Source: Plantago major (taxonomy: Eukaryota > Streptophyta > Magnoliopsida > Lamiales > Plantaginaceae). From it: a DNA stretch of 64,000 nt. The translations under genes and the position numbers were made by a program. The stretch lies in assembly GCA_026545765.1 (NCBI GenBank), contig JAIFAC010000202.1, positions 82,666 to 146,665 of the forward strand, read 5' to 3'. This document shows, piece by piece, positions 40,445-52,549 of the stretch (positions within the stretch are counted from its first letter, which is position 1; each line of letters starts with the position of its first letter). The notes below the pieces were generated by a model that saw only the letters and a program-made list of their open reading frames with translations, did not search any database and was not told the DNA's origin.

Positions 40445-41856
40445 TGTTGGTCCAGATAACGGCAAAGTAAAAGACTAGAGGGGGGGGGGGTGAATAGTCT
40501 TTTAAAACTTTTGTCGATAAACACAGTTCTCAGAAACCTGGGGGTTTCTGATACTTAAATTCATAGTGCGGAAGACTTTAAGATAGGTAAGTCTGAAACA
40601 ATAAGTAAGTGTGTGTGCTTTCTTTGAAATGTAAATCTGAAAGGTAAATGACACAGCAAGTATAGTGGTATCTGGAGGTGGCGTAATCCTCCAACTAATC
40701 CACTTCGGTCTTTCTGAGACCTAGAATTCACTAGAACAGATAATTGAGTTCACCTTACAATAATCCTATTCTAAGATTCCTAAACAAATGGTTCCCAACC
40801 AAATGTTCCCCCTGAGTTATTCCCCAGCTCCTAGAGCTAAGTACTTCCTCTACTCAGATAACCTTGGAGTTATTACTTGATTTCCCAAATCAAGTACTTC
40901 CTCTACTCCACGCCTTGATGGTGTTGGTTATAAGGTTTGTCAGAGAGGCTTCTCGTATAACTTTTCGATTATGTTTTGAGAGAGTCTAATAGAACAAGAC
41001 TACTTAATACACTTGTTCGGTGGATGACGATGCCTCTTTCTTGACCCAGTAATTGGTGTCCGATTACGGAGAATGAGCTTGAAAGGGTATCGATAGTTCA
41101 ACTCTTTCACGAATAACAATCTCTTGTTAAGGTTCAGACAACTTAGAACTACTAGTGATTCTTCAAGCAATGAAGCTTTCGAGAAAGGGTAGTAGAGTGC
41201 TTGAGAGAATACTTTGCTTGATGGTAAGTTTGCAAGATAGGCGTTCTAAGGTGTGTTCTTCAAGCATCTAAGTGTGATATATATAGATAAATTTGAGAGG
41301 CGTTTGAATTGTATCCGTTGTGCTCTCTATCAAATTATATCCGTTTATATCTTGAACTATGTACTCGAAGTCACTATCTCTTGTTTGGAGAGGACTTGCT
41401 TTTTGCACATTTACGCGATGCATTTAATGCATAGTACTGTTCATTGTCCTTTAGTCTCAACGGATACATGAGCCTTTCTGATGGCTTGCATGCTCCATAC
41501 TCATGATGTCATATGTCCAGAATCATATTTCAAAAGTAAGTTAACATACTTAAGAAAGGATTAAGGACAGAGTCTTTTTGAGTTAGACTAAACCTTTGTG
41601 TCTTCATAAACCTTGTGCAATCTTCAGTCTTCTAATCTTCAGAAAAGCTCCATTGCTAGGACTGATCTTCATGGTCTTCTTGAAATAAAAATTACACTCA
41701 GAGACCTATAATCCTAATACAAGATTTACTAGACTAATCATACTCAGTGATTTCCTCTTTTACAATGTTCAAGTGAACCAAGAGCACTTAATCACCTTTC
41801 TGGCTAAGATAAGAACATGTGATGAGTGATCAAAATACTAACAGATATTCCTAACA
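40445..41856 (-). repeat. 5' LTR of the SIRE-type element (1412 bp)
   Basis: Partner of 26862-28280, with the same ends. Differences between the two are strikingly enriched at CAG/CTG triplets. Confidence 0.93.
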
Positions 41857-41861
41857 AGAAG

Positions 41862-42336
41862 TATACTACTCGGTCTCTGCACTCAACTGAAATTATTGAA
41901 TTGACGGCATAACTTTCTTTCTTTTTTCTTTTTATTTAAACTTTCAATTTGAATTTATAGAAAAATTAAACCTTACACATACACTTAACTACACATTTTA
42001 TCACTCCCGTAAAATTATCCATTTTACCGAATTTTATATTTTATTATTTATTTTAATTTTTCAGTAAGATTACGTACCAGTTCTAATGTGTGAAATATAA
42101 TGTAAGAAATTATCTGGTGCCAAGGGACTAGGTGCCAAGGGACTAAGTGCCATAAACTAGTTGTTAAATAATTCTAACAATATGCTAATCTTGGCTGATA
42201 TTTCATTTGAATAAAATCCATTGGATAAAATAGAGGCTTAAGAACTTAATTGTGCAATAAACCAAACACGACAAACAAAAGAAATAAACAAACTAGCCCC
42301 AATGCTAGCTAATCAACTGGCTGCTCTTGGTGTTCC
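41862..42336. other. Intergenic DNA between the SIRE-type element and gene A
   Basis: AT-rich, with a short tandem repeat (GGTGCCAAGGGACTA twice, 42117-42146). Includes the 3' flank of gene A. No coding sequence. Confidence 0.45.
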
Positions 42337-45300
42337 TCAGCTTGTTTTCATAAGCTTGTGACATCCACAAGCAACATAGAAGTCATTTTTCTTGGCATTG
42401 TTCATGAACTGTTTACAGCCATCCTTATACGTTCCAGCACTTGAGACCTGCATTTTATGGCACTCAGCATACACCACTCTACGATGGAAGTTTCGGTGGC
42501 ACCCGCATACTCTGCACTTGAGGTGATCGTCGGTGTTAGAATATGTATATATTTAAAGTAGATTTCTAATTAGATTAGAATACTTGGATTCCTAATTAGA
42601 TTAGAATACTTGGCTATCAAGCAATCACATAGTATAAATACATGTACTCATTATTGAATCAAGACACAAGATTATTATCTTACATGGTATCAAGACCTAA
42701 ATTCGGTCCCCTCCGCTAAATTTGTTCCGTTAATGACCCTCTTCTTCTCGCCCCTCCTGTTTTCTCGGCCTCACGCTGAAACCCTTCTACCTCTGTTCTT
42801 CCGCCTCACGCCACCTTCTTTCCCGAAACACTCCTCGTTTCCACCATGTCCGAATCATCCAAGTTTCATCCGCTCTCTCTATCACCAACGTTTGATCACT
42901 AATCCCTATCACGTTGGATCTTTGAGACAGCCTCTATCATTCTTGGGTGGCGTTATTCCGAGTTCAAGCACGGTGCATAATCTTATGCATCACATCCTAC
43001 CACCGACGGCGAGGCCGACATCGCCAAAATCAAGGCTCTCAAGGAAGCCGATGTCGATCTCTATAATCGACTTGATGCCGTGCTTTACGATTGGATCTAT
43101 GCGACGGTATCTTCCGACCTCCTTCATGCCATTCTTGTCAAGAATGACACGTCTTCTTTGCTTGGTCCCGTCTTGAACAAATCTTCATGGATAACAAAGG
43201 TTCTCGAGCTACTCATCTAGAGGAAGAGCTCGCAGGCGTCCGCCTTGACAACTTCTCTTCGCCGAGGCCTATTGCAATCACGTCGAGTCACTTGCCGATC
43301 GACTTGCCGGCGTTGGTATTGAGGTTTCTGAAAGTCGTCTAGTTCTACGTCTTCTCGATTGGTTTAAGCGAAGCTTATTCCGAATGCTGACTATGTTCAA
43401 AATCGGGATCCTCTACCTTCTTTGAGAGTGTTCGCTCTAAGTATAAAGCTCATGGAGCTAACACTCAAGCATCGTGCAAACAAAGAGGCCGGTGGTTCGC
43501 CTCTTAGCTTCTTCGGTGGCCATAACTCTGAGATACCTCGACTCATCATCCCATCCTCTTCTTCTATTTCTTCGGCGTACAACAACACCAACACCAAGAA
43601 CAAGAAGAACAACAACAGAGGCGGTCCAAACCGCAAAGGTAACACCACATACGGGCAAACTCCTGGAGCTCCTCCTCACCAGTGGCAGCCACGGCAGCCC
43701 ACTCCTCAATGGCCAGACGGCTGGCCCACAGCGATAATGGGCCCCGCGTGCCTTCCCCACGGCCCCATGGCAGCCCGCCTCGTCCACCAACTCAAGCAGG
43801 TCTCCTTGGCCTCGTCCGCCTCATCGCCAGCATTCTACTCGGTGCTTCACCCACCGATGTCGCGGCTATGCATACCTTGGGACTCACTCCTCGGATGGTA
43901 ATGGTACATGGACACGGGTGCCGTCTCATATGACACCCGACAAAGGTACTCTCTCCCCTTATTTCAATTCGAGTACTTCTAATCATCGAGTTATTGTTGG
44001 CAATGGTCATATGCTTCCGATTCAAGGTTATGGTAACACTTCCCTATCTCCTCCCCATCCTCCTCTTCTCTGAAAAACGTGTTACATGCTCTAACCTTGT
44101 TAAAAATCTTGTCTCTGTTATAAGTTTACCATGATAACTCTGTTTCCATTGAATTTGATCCTTTTGGTTTTTCTTAAGGATTTCCACGGAAGCGAATCAT
44201 GAGATGTGATAGCATCGGAGACCTATATCCATCCACTCAACAAAACCGCCACCCCCTTCAAACGACTTTTTCGTTTTCCTTCTACTTTATGGCATAGTCA
44301 TTTAGGGCATCCGGAGAAGCTATACTTAGCTCTCTCTCTCAAGAATTTTATTAGTTGTAATGCTCTAAAACATTCTTTTGTCCCTCTTGTTCTTTAGGAA
44401 ACAAATAAAATTGCCTTTTCATAATTCATTATCCACTACTACTTCTCCTTTGATATTGTGCATAGTGATCTCTGACTTCCCTATAGCTAGCTCTAGCGGT
44501 CACCGCTATTATGTCTCTTTTCTTGTGATTTTTCCAAGTTCTTATGGACCTTCCCTATCTCTAAGAAATCTCAAGTATTTGCTATATTCGTTATGTTTCA
44601 TGCATTTGTTCGCACACACTTCAATACTTCTATTAAAAACATCCAATGCGACAATGGCAAGGAATTCGACAATAGTCTATTTCACTCTTTTGCACAAACC
44701 AACGGTATTCACTTCCGTTTTCTTGCCTCACACTTCTTCCCAAACGGCAAAGCCGAAGACATATTCGTTCCTAAATAATATTGTTCGACTCTTCTTGCTC
44801 ATGCATCGATCCCGCCATCCTTTTGGCATCATGCACTAGCAACAGCAACTTATCTACTCAACATCCTTCCCTCAAAGGTACTTGAGTTTTCCTCCCCCAC
44901 TCAATATCTATACCATCGACTTCCACGATATGACCATCTTCGTGTTTTTGGTTGTCTTTGTTTTCCCCTCTTTCCTTCTTCTACTATAAACAAACTCCAA
45001 GCTCGTTCCATTCCTTGTGTTTTTCTTGGGTATCCGTCTGATCATCGGGGGTACAAATGCTATGAAATCTCTAGTCGCAAAATCATTGTCTCTAGACATG
45101 TGGTTTTCGACGAATCGAGTTTTCCTTTCTCCAAGCACCACACACCCGACCCCACCACCTATGAGTACTTGGATTTGGATATTGATCCATCTTTTCTTCA
45201 TCACTTGCTCACTCGGCCCAACTCCATCTCTGGCCCATCTGAGCAACCCACCTCTAGGCCCGGTTCTGCCTCCACTGAGCTAATCGATATCCCACCTGGT

Positions 45301-47228
45301 TACTCTTTACCGGCAAACCGCTTCACAACCCGGTTCCGCCCCCACTGGGCCAACCGCTAATCGGCCCCTTTCCCTCCCGGTTTTGCTCCAACCGCACCTC
45401 TCACCCGGTCGGCGTGCGTGAACCCTAAATACTATGGTCCGGATTATGTGGGTCTTGCTACATCCGCCATCTCTCCTCTTCCTCGAAATCCATTACATGC
45501 TTTAGCCGACCCGATTGAAATCCGCCATGCTCGATGAATATAATGCTCTTATTGATAATAAGACTTGGGAGTTAGTTCCTAAGCCATCCAATGCAAATAT
45601 TATTCGATCTCTGTGGATATTTCGTCACAAAAGAAATCGACGGTTCTTTTGAGCGACCAAGGCTCGTCTTGTAGGTGATGGTCGATCCCAAAAAGGTGTT
45701 GATTGTGATGAAACATTCATCACATTGTCAAACCGCTACTATTCGTGACTGTGCTCGATATTGCGATCTCTTCTCGCCAATTCACCAACTTGATGTCAAG
45801 AATGCATTCCTTCACGGTAACCTTATGAAACCGTATACATGCATCACCGTTGGGGTTCGAGACTCTCAACATCGACCATGTCTCACATCAAGAAATCCTC
45901 TACGGATTGAAACAGCACCGAGGGCGTATCGGCGATTCTTGACCATCTTGCAAGATTGGTTTCTCTCACGGCCTGATTGATCACTGCATTTATCTACCGT
46001 GGTTCGACATTGCTTATATTCTTCTCTATGTTGTGATATTATTCTCACTTTGCATCTGACACTCTTCGCAAATCCATTATGGCCTTCTTAAGTGCCGAAT
46101 TTGCTATGAAAGATCTTGGTCCTCTCAGCTACTTCTTGGGCATCGCCGTGACTAGGAACAAAGACGGTTTATTTCTCACACAGAGACAATATGCCGAGGA
46201 GATTATCGAACGAGCCAACATGTCCTCCTGCTCTCCTTCCCAAACGTCGGTCGATACCAAACCGAAATTGGGAGCCTCGCCTTCTGCTCCTTTTGCGGAT
46301 CCCACTGCCTATCGTCAGCTTGCTGGTGCTCTTCAATATCTCACATTCACTCGTCCGGATATCTCTTATGCGGTTCAACAGGTGTGTCTTCACATGCACG
46401 ATCCTCGGGTTGATCATATGAATGCTCTCAAGCGTATTATCCGCTACATTCAAGGAACCAAGGACCTTGGCTTGCAACTGTATAACTCGCGCGTGGACAA
46501 ATTGACTTCCTACACCGATGCTGACTGGGGTGGTTGTCCTGATACACGACGATCTACTTCTGGTTATTGTGTTTTTCTCGGTGATAATCTCATCTCTTGG
46601 TCGTCTAAGCGACAACCCACTCTTTCTCGCTCCAGTGCTGAAGCTGAATATCGCGGTGTTGCTAATGTTGTTTCCGAATCTTGTTGGCTTCGCAATTTGC
46701 TACTCGAACTGCACTTTTCGGTTCATAAAGCAACGCTAGTTTACTGTGACAATGTTAGTGCCATTTACTTGTCCGGTAATCCAGTCCAGCATCAACGCAC
46801 GAAGCACATAGAGATGGATATACACTTCGTCCGCGAAAAGGTTGCAAGGGGTGAAGTTCGAGTCTTACATGTACCCACTCGTTATCAGATTGCTGACATT
46901 TTCACTAAGGGCCTTCCGAAGATTCTCTTTGATGATTTTCGTGACAGTCTAAACATTCGTCAGCCTCCCGTTTTGACTGCGGGGGCGTGTTAGAATATGT
47001 ATATATTTAAAGTAGATTCCTAATTAGATTAGAATACTTGGATTCCTAATTAGATTAGAATACTTGACTATCAAGCAATCACATTGTATAAATACATGTA
47101 CTCATTATTGAATCAAGACACAAGATTATTATCTTACAATCGGGTACCCAGAATTTCTGGCAACCGTCTTGTTTCATTCCCAAGTCGAGACGTAGTTTGC
47201 AGCACTCAACAAATTCTTCATCTGCCAT
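42337..47228 (-). CDS. Gene A: small protein with two ZF-HD-type zinc fingers, split by a Copia
   Basis: The start ATG (47228-47226) opens MADEEFVECCKLRLDLG...KQDGCQKFWVPD. After the element at 42534-47138 the frame continues DHLKCRVCGCHRNFHRRV, then a second copy of the fold (VYAECHKMQ..., DGCKQFMN, YVACGCHKLMKTS) and stop TGA at 42339-42337. Without the element and one copy of its target duplication this is about 93 aa. Finger 1 has C9/C10, DGC 21-23 and CRVCGCHRNFH 35-45; finger 2 has C53, DGC 66-68 and CGCH 84-87. ZF-HD fingers mediate dimerisation of plant homeodomain factors, and mini zinc finger (MIF) proteins carry one finger alone and act as inhibitors. Odd points: two fingers, no homeodomain, the usual NH pair is missing in both, and finger 2 lacks the final FHRR. 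As found it cannot make the full protein. Confidence 0.82.
42534..42684 (+). repeat. 5' LTR of the Ale-like element (151 bp)
   Basis: TGTTAGAATATG ... TCTTACA. Contains a TATAAATA box at about 42633-42640 and a 20-bp-scale internal duplication (CTAATTAGATTAGAATACTT). Confidence 0.95.
42720..44200 (+). pseudogene. Ale-like gag region
   Basis: Scattered open pieces with a basic, N- and P-rich stretch (NNTNTKNKKNNNRGG; QPRQPTPQWPDG) typical of the carboxy end of Ale-type gag. Interrupted. Confidence 0.55.
44206..45360 (+). pseudogene. Ale-like integrase region
   Basis: The gag-pre-integrase block (LWHSHLGHPEKL near 44280), an integrase core block (QCDNGKEFDN near 44648, FFPNGKAE near 44735) and the later FLGYPSDHRGYKCYE-type block (about 45020-45065) followed by VFDESSFPF are visible in changing frames. 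Interrupted. Confidence 0.7.
46079..46987 (+). pseudogene. Ale-like RT end and RNase H
   Basis: A clean stretch of about 300 codons: MKDLGPLSYFLGIAV, YRQLAGALQYLTFTRPDISY, YTDADWGGCPDTRRSTSGYC, SSAEAEYRGVANVV, KHIEMDIHFVREKV and QIADIFTKGLP. This is the RNase H end of Copia pol. The RT front lies upstream (45.5-46.0 kb) in interrupted form. Confidence 0.9.
46988..47138 (+). repeat. 3' LTR of the Ale-like element (151 bp)
   Basis: Same length as the left LTR, three differences, same ends. Confidence 0.95.
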
Positions 47229-47298
47229 ATATATGATTACATTGTAAGTAGTTTATGTGTTGTATCACTTGATGAGTACTAATATCACCATGGCGTTG

Positions 47299-47311
47299 TA
47301 TTTATAGATAG
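47299..47311 (-). promoter_or_regulatory. Putative TATA box of gene A
   Basis: The minus strand reads CTATCTATAAATA about 75 bp upstream of the gene A start codon, in a plausible position for a short 5' leader. Confidence 0.45.
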
Positions 47312-47529
47312 AAGTACATTCACATTTACCCTGTTCTGTTCTTGGATGTGTTGAAAATGCGATAATCAAGAAGACAGACCCATTAATACGGTTCGATATT
47401 AGTCGTATGAATTAATTGTGTGCGGTTAGAAAGATGATGCAACAATTGGTCACTCATCTCATGATGGACTTTCATGTAATTGAATCTGAAACGAGGAGAA
47501 GCAATTAACAATTCGTGAACACATAACAG

Positions 47530-47657
47530 GTTTTTTCTACCCTACAGCATGCTACACTACCTCCCGGTGCTTTAACGTGTTGTACAGTATAACATTTAAT
47601 GGTACAACCTTTAAAGCACCAGGAGATAGTGCAGCATGCGGAAGGGAAGAGGAAACC
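47530..47657. mobile_element. Foldback MITE, probably Mutator-type
   Basis: Two arms of about 60 bp are inverted copies with few mismatches around a short loop (core arms 47547-47585 and 47602-47639, GCATGC at each outer core end). Nine-base direct repeats ACATAACAG flank it (47521-47529, 47658-47666), the target-duplication size of Mutator elements. It lies just downstream of the gene B fragment, whose open frame runs into it. It could alternatively be a small-RNA hairpin precursor. Confidence 0.6.
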
Positions 47658-47710
47658 ACATAACAGCTAACAAAATGAATCATATCATAAATGACTAAAT
47701 AAATTTGTTC

Positions 47711-47803
47711 AATCTCATTTCTGTGAAACGCCTTGTGACAGCCACAAGCCAGACAGTAAACTCCATTGGCGTCGGGCGTGAACTCCTGGCAACCATCAAC
47801 GGT
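47711..47803 (-). pseudogene. Gene B: ZF-HD-type finger fragment
   Basis: The minus strand reads TVDGCQEFTPDANGVYCLAC, then GCHKAFHRNEI. This is the second half of a ZF-HD finger with the DGC, CX2CXC and H..H ligands intact. The amino-terminal half (the C..NH part) is absent: at 47804 the sequence changes to LTR-like DNA. Downstream the frame stays open through an unrelated tail into the foldback element (to 47552), so the original end is lost. The HRNEI ending matches the end of finger 2 in gene C ([11 protein letters not shown]), so B is probably the last finger of another two-finger gene. Confidence 0.75.
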
Positions 47804-48116
47804 GTTGATCAATCGAACAATTCCGATCAAAATAACCGATCGAACAAAGACGATTATGAAACTATAATCAATCAAATGCGTAAAAGAAATCAACACAAGA
47901 TTTACGTTCGGCTAAGCCTACATCCACGGAGAATAACAAGAGCGATTCACTAAACAATGAAAGATTACAAGAATTAAACCTTCAACAAATCAACAATTAC
48001 GATTTGCGGTTTTTCCCCAAATTCTCTCTCTCACAAGTGTTTCTATCACTATAACTGATAATTGAAAGATGAATAGAATGATCCTCTAGCTCAATTACAG
48101 AGATACAAGCTTATAT
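47804..48116. repeat. LTR-like fragment adjoining gene B
   Basis: Starts TGTTGATCAATCG at the point where ZF-HD homology stops and contains a GTTCGGCTAAGCCTACATCC stretch of the kind seen in Copia LTRs. The first 55 bp of the neighbouring Copia LTR (48063-48116) also differ from their partner, so this may be a recombinant or nested LTR. Confidence 0.35.
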
Positions 48117-48770
48117 ACAAGAACAATCAAATGCACAACGGAATTAAATAAACAGTAACAACAAACAAGATGTTTCAATCTAGTAGGTATATAAATATAT
48201 CTACTGCGCCCAAATATCCACTATAATAATGAGGATTTACAAAACTAGGTTTAAACTCTTCAATGAGAAAAGATCAAGCACTAGAACTAGTCGGAATGAA
48301 TTATTCCAAAGCACCTAAACTAGACACTTCAAAGACTAGTAAAAATATGAGAAGATTACAACTATTGATTGTGAATCTCAAATCTGTAAAATCCGTAATC
48401 TTCTTCATCACTTGATCTGGTATTTATAATGCTTTAATCTGATGTAGATACGCAGAATCAAGTCTTTATCTTTATCCTTATCTTCAAGAGTCCAAATCAT
48501 TCAATCTTCTAAAAGTCCATAAGATATTGACTTCCAAGAGTCCTCAGATCTTGTCTTCTAAGACTCCATGGCTTTCTTGAATATAACTAGCATCTTATCT
48601 GAAACCAAACAATCACAAACATGGAACTAGGTTATCGTTAGTGAAAAAGATAATTATTAATTAAGTCATTCAAAGTGCAGATTTTTCTGAACTGTAACTG
48701 TTAGAGCCATTGTTGCTGCAACAGTCATATCAATGTTGCTACAACAATGATTTAAACATCTGCACTTTCA
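48063..48770 (-). repeat. 3' LTR of the second Copia
   Basis: Matches 52550-53279 from about 48117 onward (GGTATATAAATAT..CTACTGCGCCCA etc.). The outermost 55 bp do not match well. A purine tract follows at 48771-48781 (minus-strand AAGGGGGAGAA). Confidence 0.8.
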
Positions 48771-48781
48771 TTCTCCCCCTT

Positions 48782-50159
48782 AATGCCTTTCTTCACAACA
48801 CATAGTGACATGTTAGACAGAAGGAACATAACAATAAACAAAAATACTTCACATTAATTAAAAAGAAAGACCACAACACAAAGACAATAAAAGAAGACTT
48901 TTTTTTTAATTTTAAATAGGACACTAAACTAAGACAAAAACTAAGACACTAAAACACAAAAGATTCACCCCTTCCTTCTTCTTCAAACTAATCTCCCCCT
49001 TGTTGTGAGGAAAGGAGGGAAACTAGAGTCTGACGTTCCGCCATAGGCATTTGGTCAGCTTGATTGAGGGGCCGCGGTAACACTTGTATTGCAGCCACTG
49101 TGAGAGTAACATTGCCAGTCACAGCTGTTCTGGATGATGTCCACGGAATCTGGATAAAACTGCTTCAAGTATCCAAAGCTAAAAGAATCCTGAAAAAACA
49201 CATGATCTGAACAAAGACACTTAGGTGTCACCTGATAAGTCAAGAATTATAGCACTTGGAGAGAAACAAGTATCCAAAAGTTCTGAAAGACATAAACTCT
49301 CAAAAATACCATGTCATAATAGATAATTAAACTTAAGGAAACTCCTGGTATCATTTTAGAGGTCGAACAGAACAGATTCCCAAGACTCACTGTCAGACCA
49401 ACAGTTACTCAAACACCCTTTCCCACAGGAAGAACAACACGGACCAAATAAATCTCCCCCTTAAGGCAAACTCCTAAAAACTCTTAAAACATGCAGTATC
49501 TATCATGACCAAATATACTATCAGCACAACACCCCAAAACAACATCAAGAAAGATATGTAACCAAGCTCCCATCTGTACTCCTCTTTGTAAATTAAAATT
49601 AAAACAAAGCAATGGTTGAGGCCTCTATTCGTAGCTATTAGGGGTGACTAAGAGTCGTGAACCATGTCAAATAATTGGAGCAGCATGAATCTCGTCCCAA
49701 AGCCAAAGCTTATGCGAGTGAAGGCGTACACAACTTTTAGCATATGGTAGAATAGCTTAAATGAATCGAAGTGCTAAAAGATTCAATGTAGTCTTAGAGA
49801 ATCGAGGGACTTATTTAAGTCGTATGCAACTCATAGCATTACTCAACAAAACATTGGCCCCCATTGGGCTCTTCTTGGTTGGCCATCATTGGGCTCTTTT
49901 GTGGCCACCATTAGGCTCTTTTTAGTTGCTTTCACAATATGACAAGATTAGAGGAGTTAGTCAGGAAGACAAAGAAAACAAGATTCTCAAGACATTGAAA
50001 GAGAAGAGACCGATAAGAACCTGTGTCATAACAAATGCATGGACTTATACAAACACAAAACACACAAGAAAAGACAAGATGCTGACAAGACACACATCAC
50101 AAGCAAATGCCACCTTTGTTGATACGTGATGTTAAGATAACGATGCGATAACAGTGTAC
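48782..50159. other. Non-coding 3' region of the second Copia
   Basis: Between RNase H and the 3' LTR. No domain is visible, and no extra ORF like that of the 15-kb element. Confidence 0.45.
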
Positions 50160-50759
50160 CTAATGAATGCACAGGCCAAGAGCCCTTCTTAGACTGAAGA
50201 ATCTCTCGGTATCTAAGGGTTTTGTGAATATGTCTACAAGTTGATTTGTGGTATCTATATGCTGAGTGTCTACAACTTGGAGATTTACTAAGTCTCGGAG
50301 AAAAAGATGCCTAATATCTATATGCTTTGTGCGTGAATGTTGAACCGGGTTCTTAGATATGTTGATGGCACTAAGGTTATCACAAAACATAAGTAAAGTA
50401 TCACTCGTAAGACCATAATCATGCAACATATTTTTTAACCAGATTAACTGAGTGACACAACTACCCGCAACAACATACTCAGACTCAGAAGTGGACAAGG
50501 AAACACAATTCTGTTTCTTGCTATACCATGATACCAGATTTTTCCCTAAGTAAAAACATCCACCACTAGTGGATTTTCGATCATTTACATCTCCCTTGAT
50601 CGAATCACTGAACCCAATGAGATTAGTGTCAGTTTCCTTTGTGTACCATAAGCCTAAACTAGCAGTTCCGGATATGTATTTAAGGATTCGTTTAACTGCA
50701 GACAAGTGAGTAGTTCGGGGATTGGATTGATACCTGGCACACACACATACAGAGAACAT
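50160..50759 (-). pseudogene. Copia RNase H region (second Copia)
   Basis: ARYQSNPRTTHLSAVKRILK, then [68 protein letters not shown] and VDIFTKPLD: the end of RT and the RNase H domain, about 200 codons. Confidence 0.88.
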
Positions 50760-50957
50760 TATATCTGGTCAATCGCGATAAGTATGTAAGCGCCTCATGG
50801 ATCTCAGATAGTGTTGGATCCATGTTGCATCCATCGTTGTATCAATCAGGATCGCAACATCACATTTGCGGAGTTTCAATGTGGAGGACATAGGAGAAGA
50901 ACTTGTCTTGGAACCATCCAGGCCAAATCTCTTGACTAAATTACGTGCATACTTCTC

Positions 50958-51386
50958 CTAAGACAGGGACAGACCAGACTTGCTTTGCTTGATTTGCAAT
51001 CCAAGGAAGAAATTAAGCTCTCCAATCATACTCATTTGGAATGTACCTATCATGGCTCTCGAACAACCACTATCAAAATACCACATAGTCTTTTGCTTTG
51101 CACTTAATGCAGACAACACAACATTACATCTCAGATTGGTTTTAGGTATCCAAACTTGCTTACTTTTACCCTTAGTTGAAGTCTGTTTAGTTGATGTTGA
51201 TTTCACTGTTGTAGCAACAGTTGTAACAACATTGGCTGATTTTTCTGTGTCAGGTGCCTTTCCTCTTAGATATCGAAAACAAAATGGTTTCTTATGTCCT
51301 GTTTTGAAGCAAAACTGACACACAAACGTTTTCTTGATTTTCCTCTTCTTGCTACCTTCTTTCACAAATTTAGGAGCATCTTTCAA
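50958..51386 (-). pseudogene. Copia zinc knuckle and protease region (second Copia)
   Basis: CQFCFKTGHKKPFC (knuckle) is followed by a T/K-rich linker and [11 protein letters not shown], the Copia protease active-site block (DSG). Confidence 0.75.
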
Positions 51387-52078
51387 AAATTCAAAAGACT
51401 TAGTTGTATGTTTATCTTTTTCAGTCTCAAGAGTAGTAGTAAGTGAGTTTGAATAGCCAAGACCGATGTACCATCATTACCTTGTTCAAGTACATTCCGA
51501 GATTAGAAGTACCGAGTTCCATCTTGCAAATATTGCTTCATGGCATCTACTTTGTTGGTCAAAGTGTATCTCAAGATCTTTCTTTGTTAACATCACTTCT
51601 AGGCGAACAAGCCTCTCCTTGAGATTTTAATTTTCCTTCTCCATAGGTCTAAGAACTTTCTTCATGCCTCTTAATTTATGCAGTATTCCTTCATACATCC
51701 TCTGAAGTTCATCAACCAATTGCTCTTGGCTAGATTCTTCCTCAAAGGGGTAATCTACATGAAGATCAAGAGAACCATGCAAGCATCGAAAATTTGTATC
51801 AGTGTTGCTTACCATTTCTTTGTAGTTGACTCTTGCTTTCCTCCTCAATTGCATGCCATCACTCACTTCACCAATCACTTGGGAAGGGGGGTGCAATTTG
51901 CGAATCTTTGCTGGAGGATCTCTTCTGACATTGTCCAGTTCTGGGACTGGCTCTTCTGATTCATTGTCATTAACATATATGCATTCAAGATCACTATCTT
52001 ACGAGGAACCTGTGTCAACCAAGGTTGAATCGGCGATTCTTGAACAGTTGGAGCAACTGTTTCAGCAACATTCTCGTC

Positions 52079-52500
52079 CTATGGTGCAATCTGCTCTGTA
52101 TTCAACATTTCAAAACCTGTGTAAGGTTTCCCATCATTACTCAGACCCTCACAATGACTTTGTAAAGTTTCCCAAGCATCCTTTGCCGTTTCACAGTTTT
52201 GAATATTTCTACACATGTGCATATCAATGTAACTGAATATTGCATTGAGAGCTTTCTCATTGTAGGAAGATTCCTTCCTTTCATCATCTGTCCATTGACT
52301 TTCTGGTTTGATTATCACATCACCATTAGCATCAGGTGCTGATTGTGGAATCTTATAACCATCCACCACAGTTTTCCAAGCACAAATATCAATTGATTTG
52401 ATATGTGTTCTTAGTCTCATTTTCCAATAGGAATAATTTGAACCATATAAAATGGGCAACTTATCCGCATTTGGATTGAAAGAATTCATTTCAAGAAGTA
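52079..52500 (-). pseudogene. Copia gag, amino-terminal part (second Copia)
   Basis: LPILYGSNYSYWKMRLRTHI, then AWKTVVDGYKIP, NEKALNAIFSYIDMHM and AKDAWETLQSHCEG. These are the DUF4219/UBN2-type gag blocks. It lies directly inside the 5' LTR and primer site. Confidence 0.85.
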
Positions 52501-52549
52501 ACAATGTCCAACACACCTATAAATTAGGTGCCTGGCTCTTGATGCCAAT

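Larger units (their letters stand above)
26862..41856 (-). mobile_element. Ty1/copia retrotransposon, SIRE/Maximus type, complete-looking
   Basis: Two long LTRs (26862-28280 and 40445-41856), a 5-bp AGAAG target duplication on each side (26857-26861 and 41857-41861), a tRNA-Met-type primer site and a polypurine tract bound a 15-kb element on the minus strand. The order is gag with zinc knuckle, protease/integrase, RT-RNase H, then a long extra 3' region. The size, LTR length and extra region fit the SIRE/Maximus lineage. Its ends look whole and its genes are broken in many places, though some breaks may be technical (see findings). The similar LTRs suggest a fairly recent insertion. Confidence 0.92.
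42534..47138 (+). mobile_element. Ty1/copia retrotransposon, Ale/Retrofit-like, within gene A
   Basis: The 151-bp LTRs at 42534-42684 and 46988-47138 differ at only 3 positions. The primer site TGGTATCAAGACC directly follows the left LTR, and a purine-rich GCGGGGGCG precedes the right one. Flanks are GTCGG on the left and ATCGG on the right, a near-perfect 5-bp target duplication. Short LTRs and a length of 4.6 kb fit the Ale/Retrofit type. Gag, protease/integrase pieces and a well-preserved RT-RNase H end are on the plus strand, antisense to gene A. Its ends look whole and its coding part is broken in several places. It is young by its LTRs, probably of the order of a million years. Confidence 0.93.
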
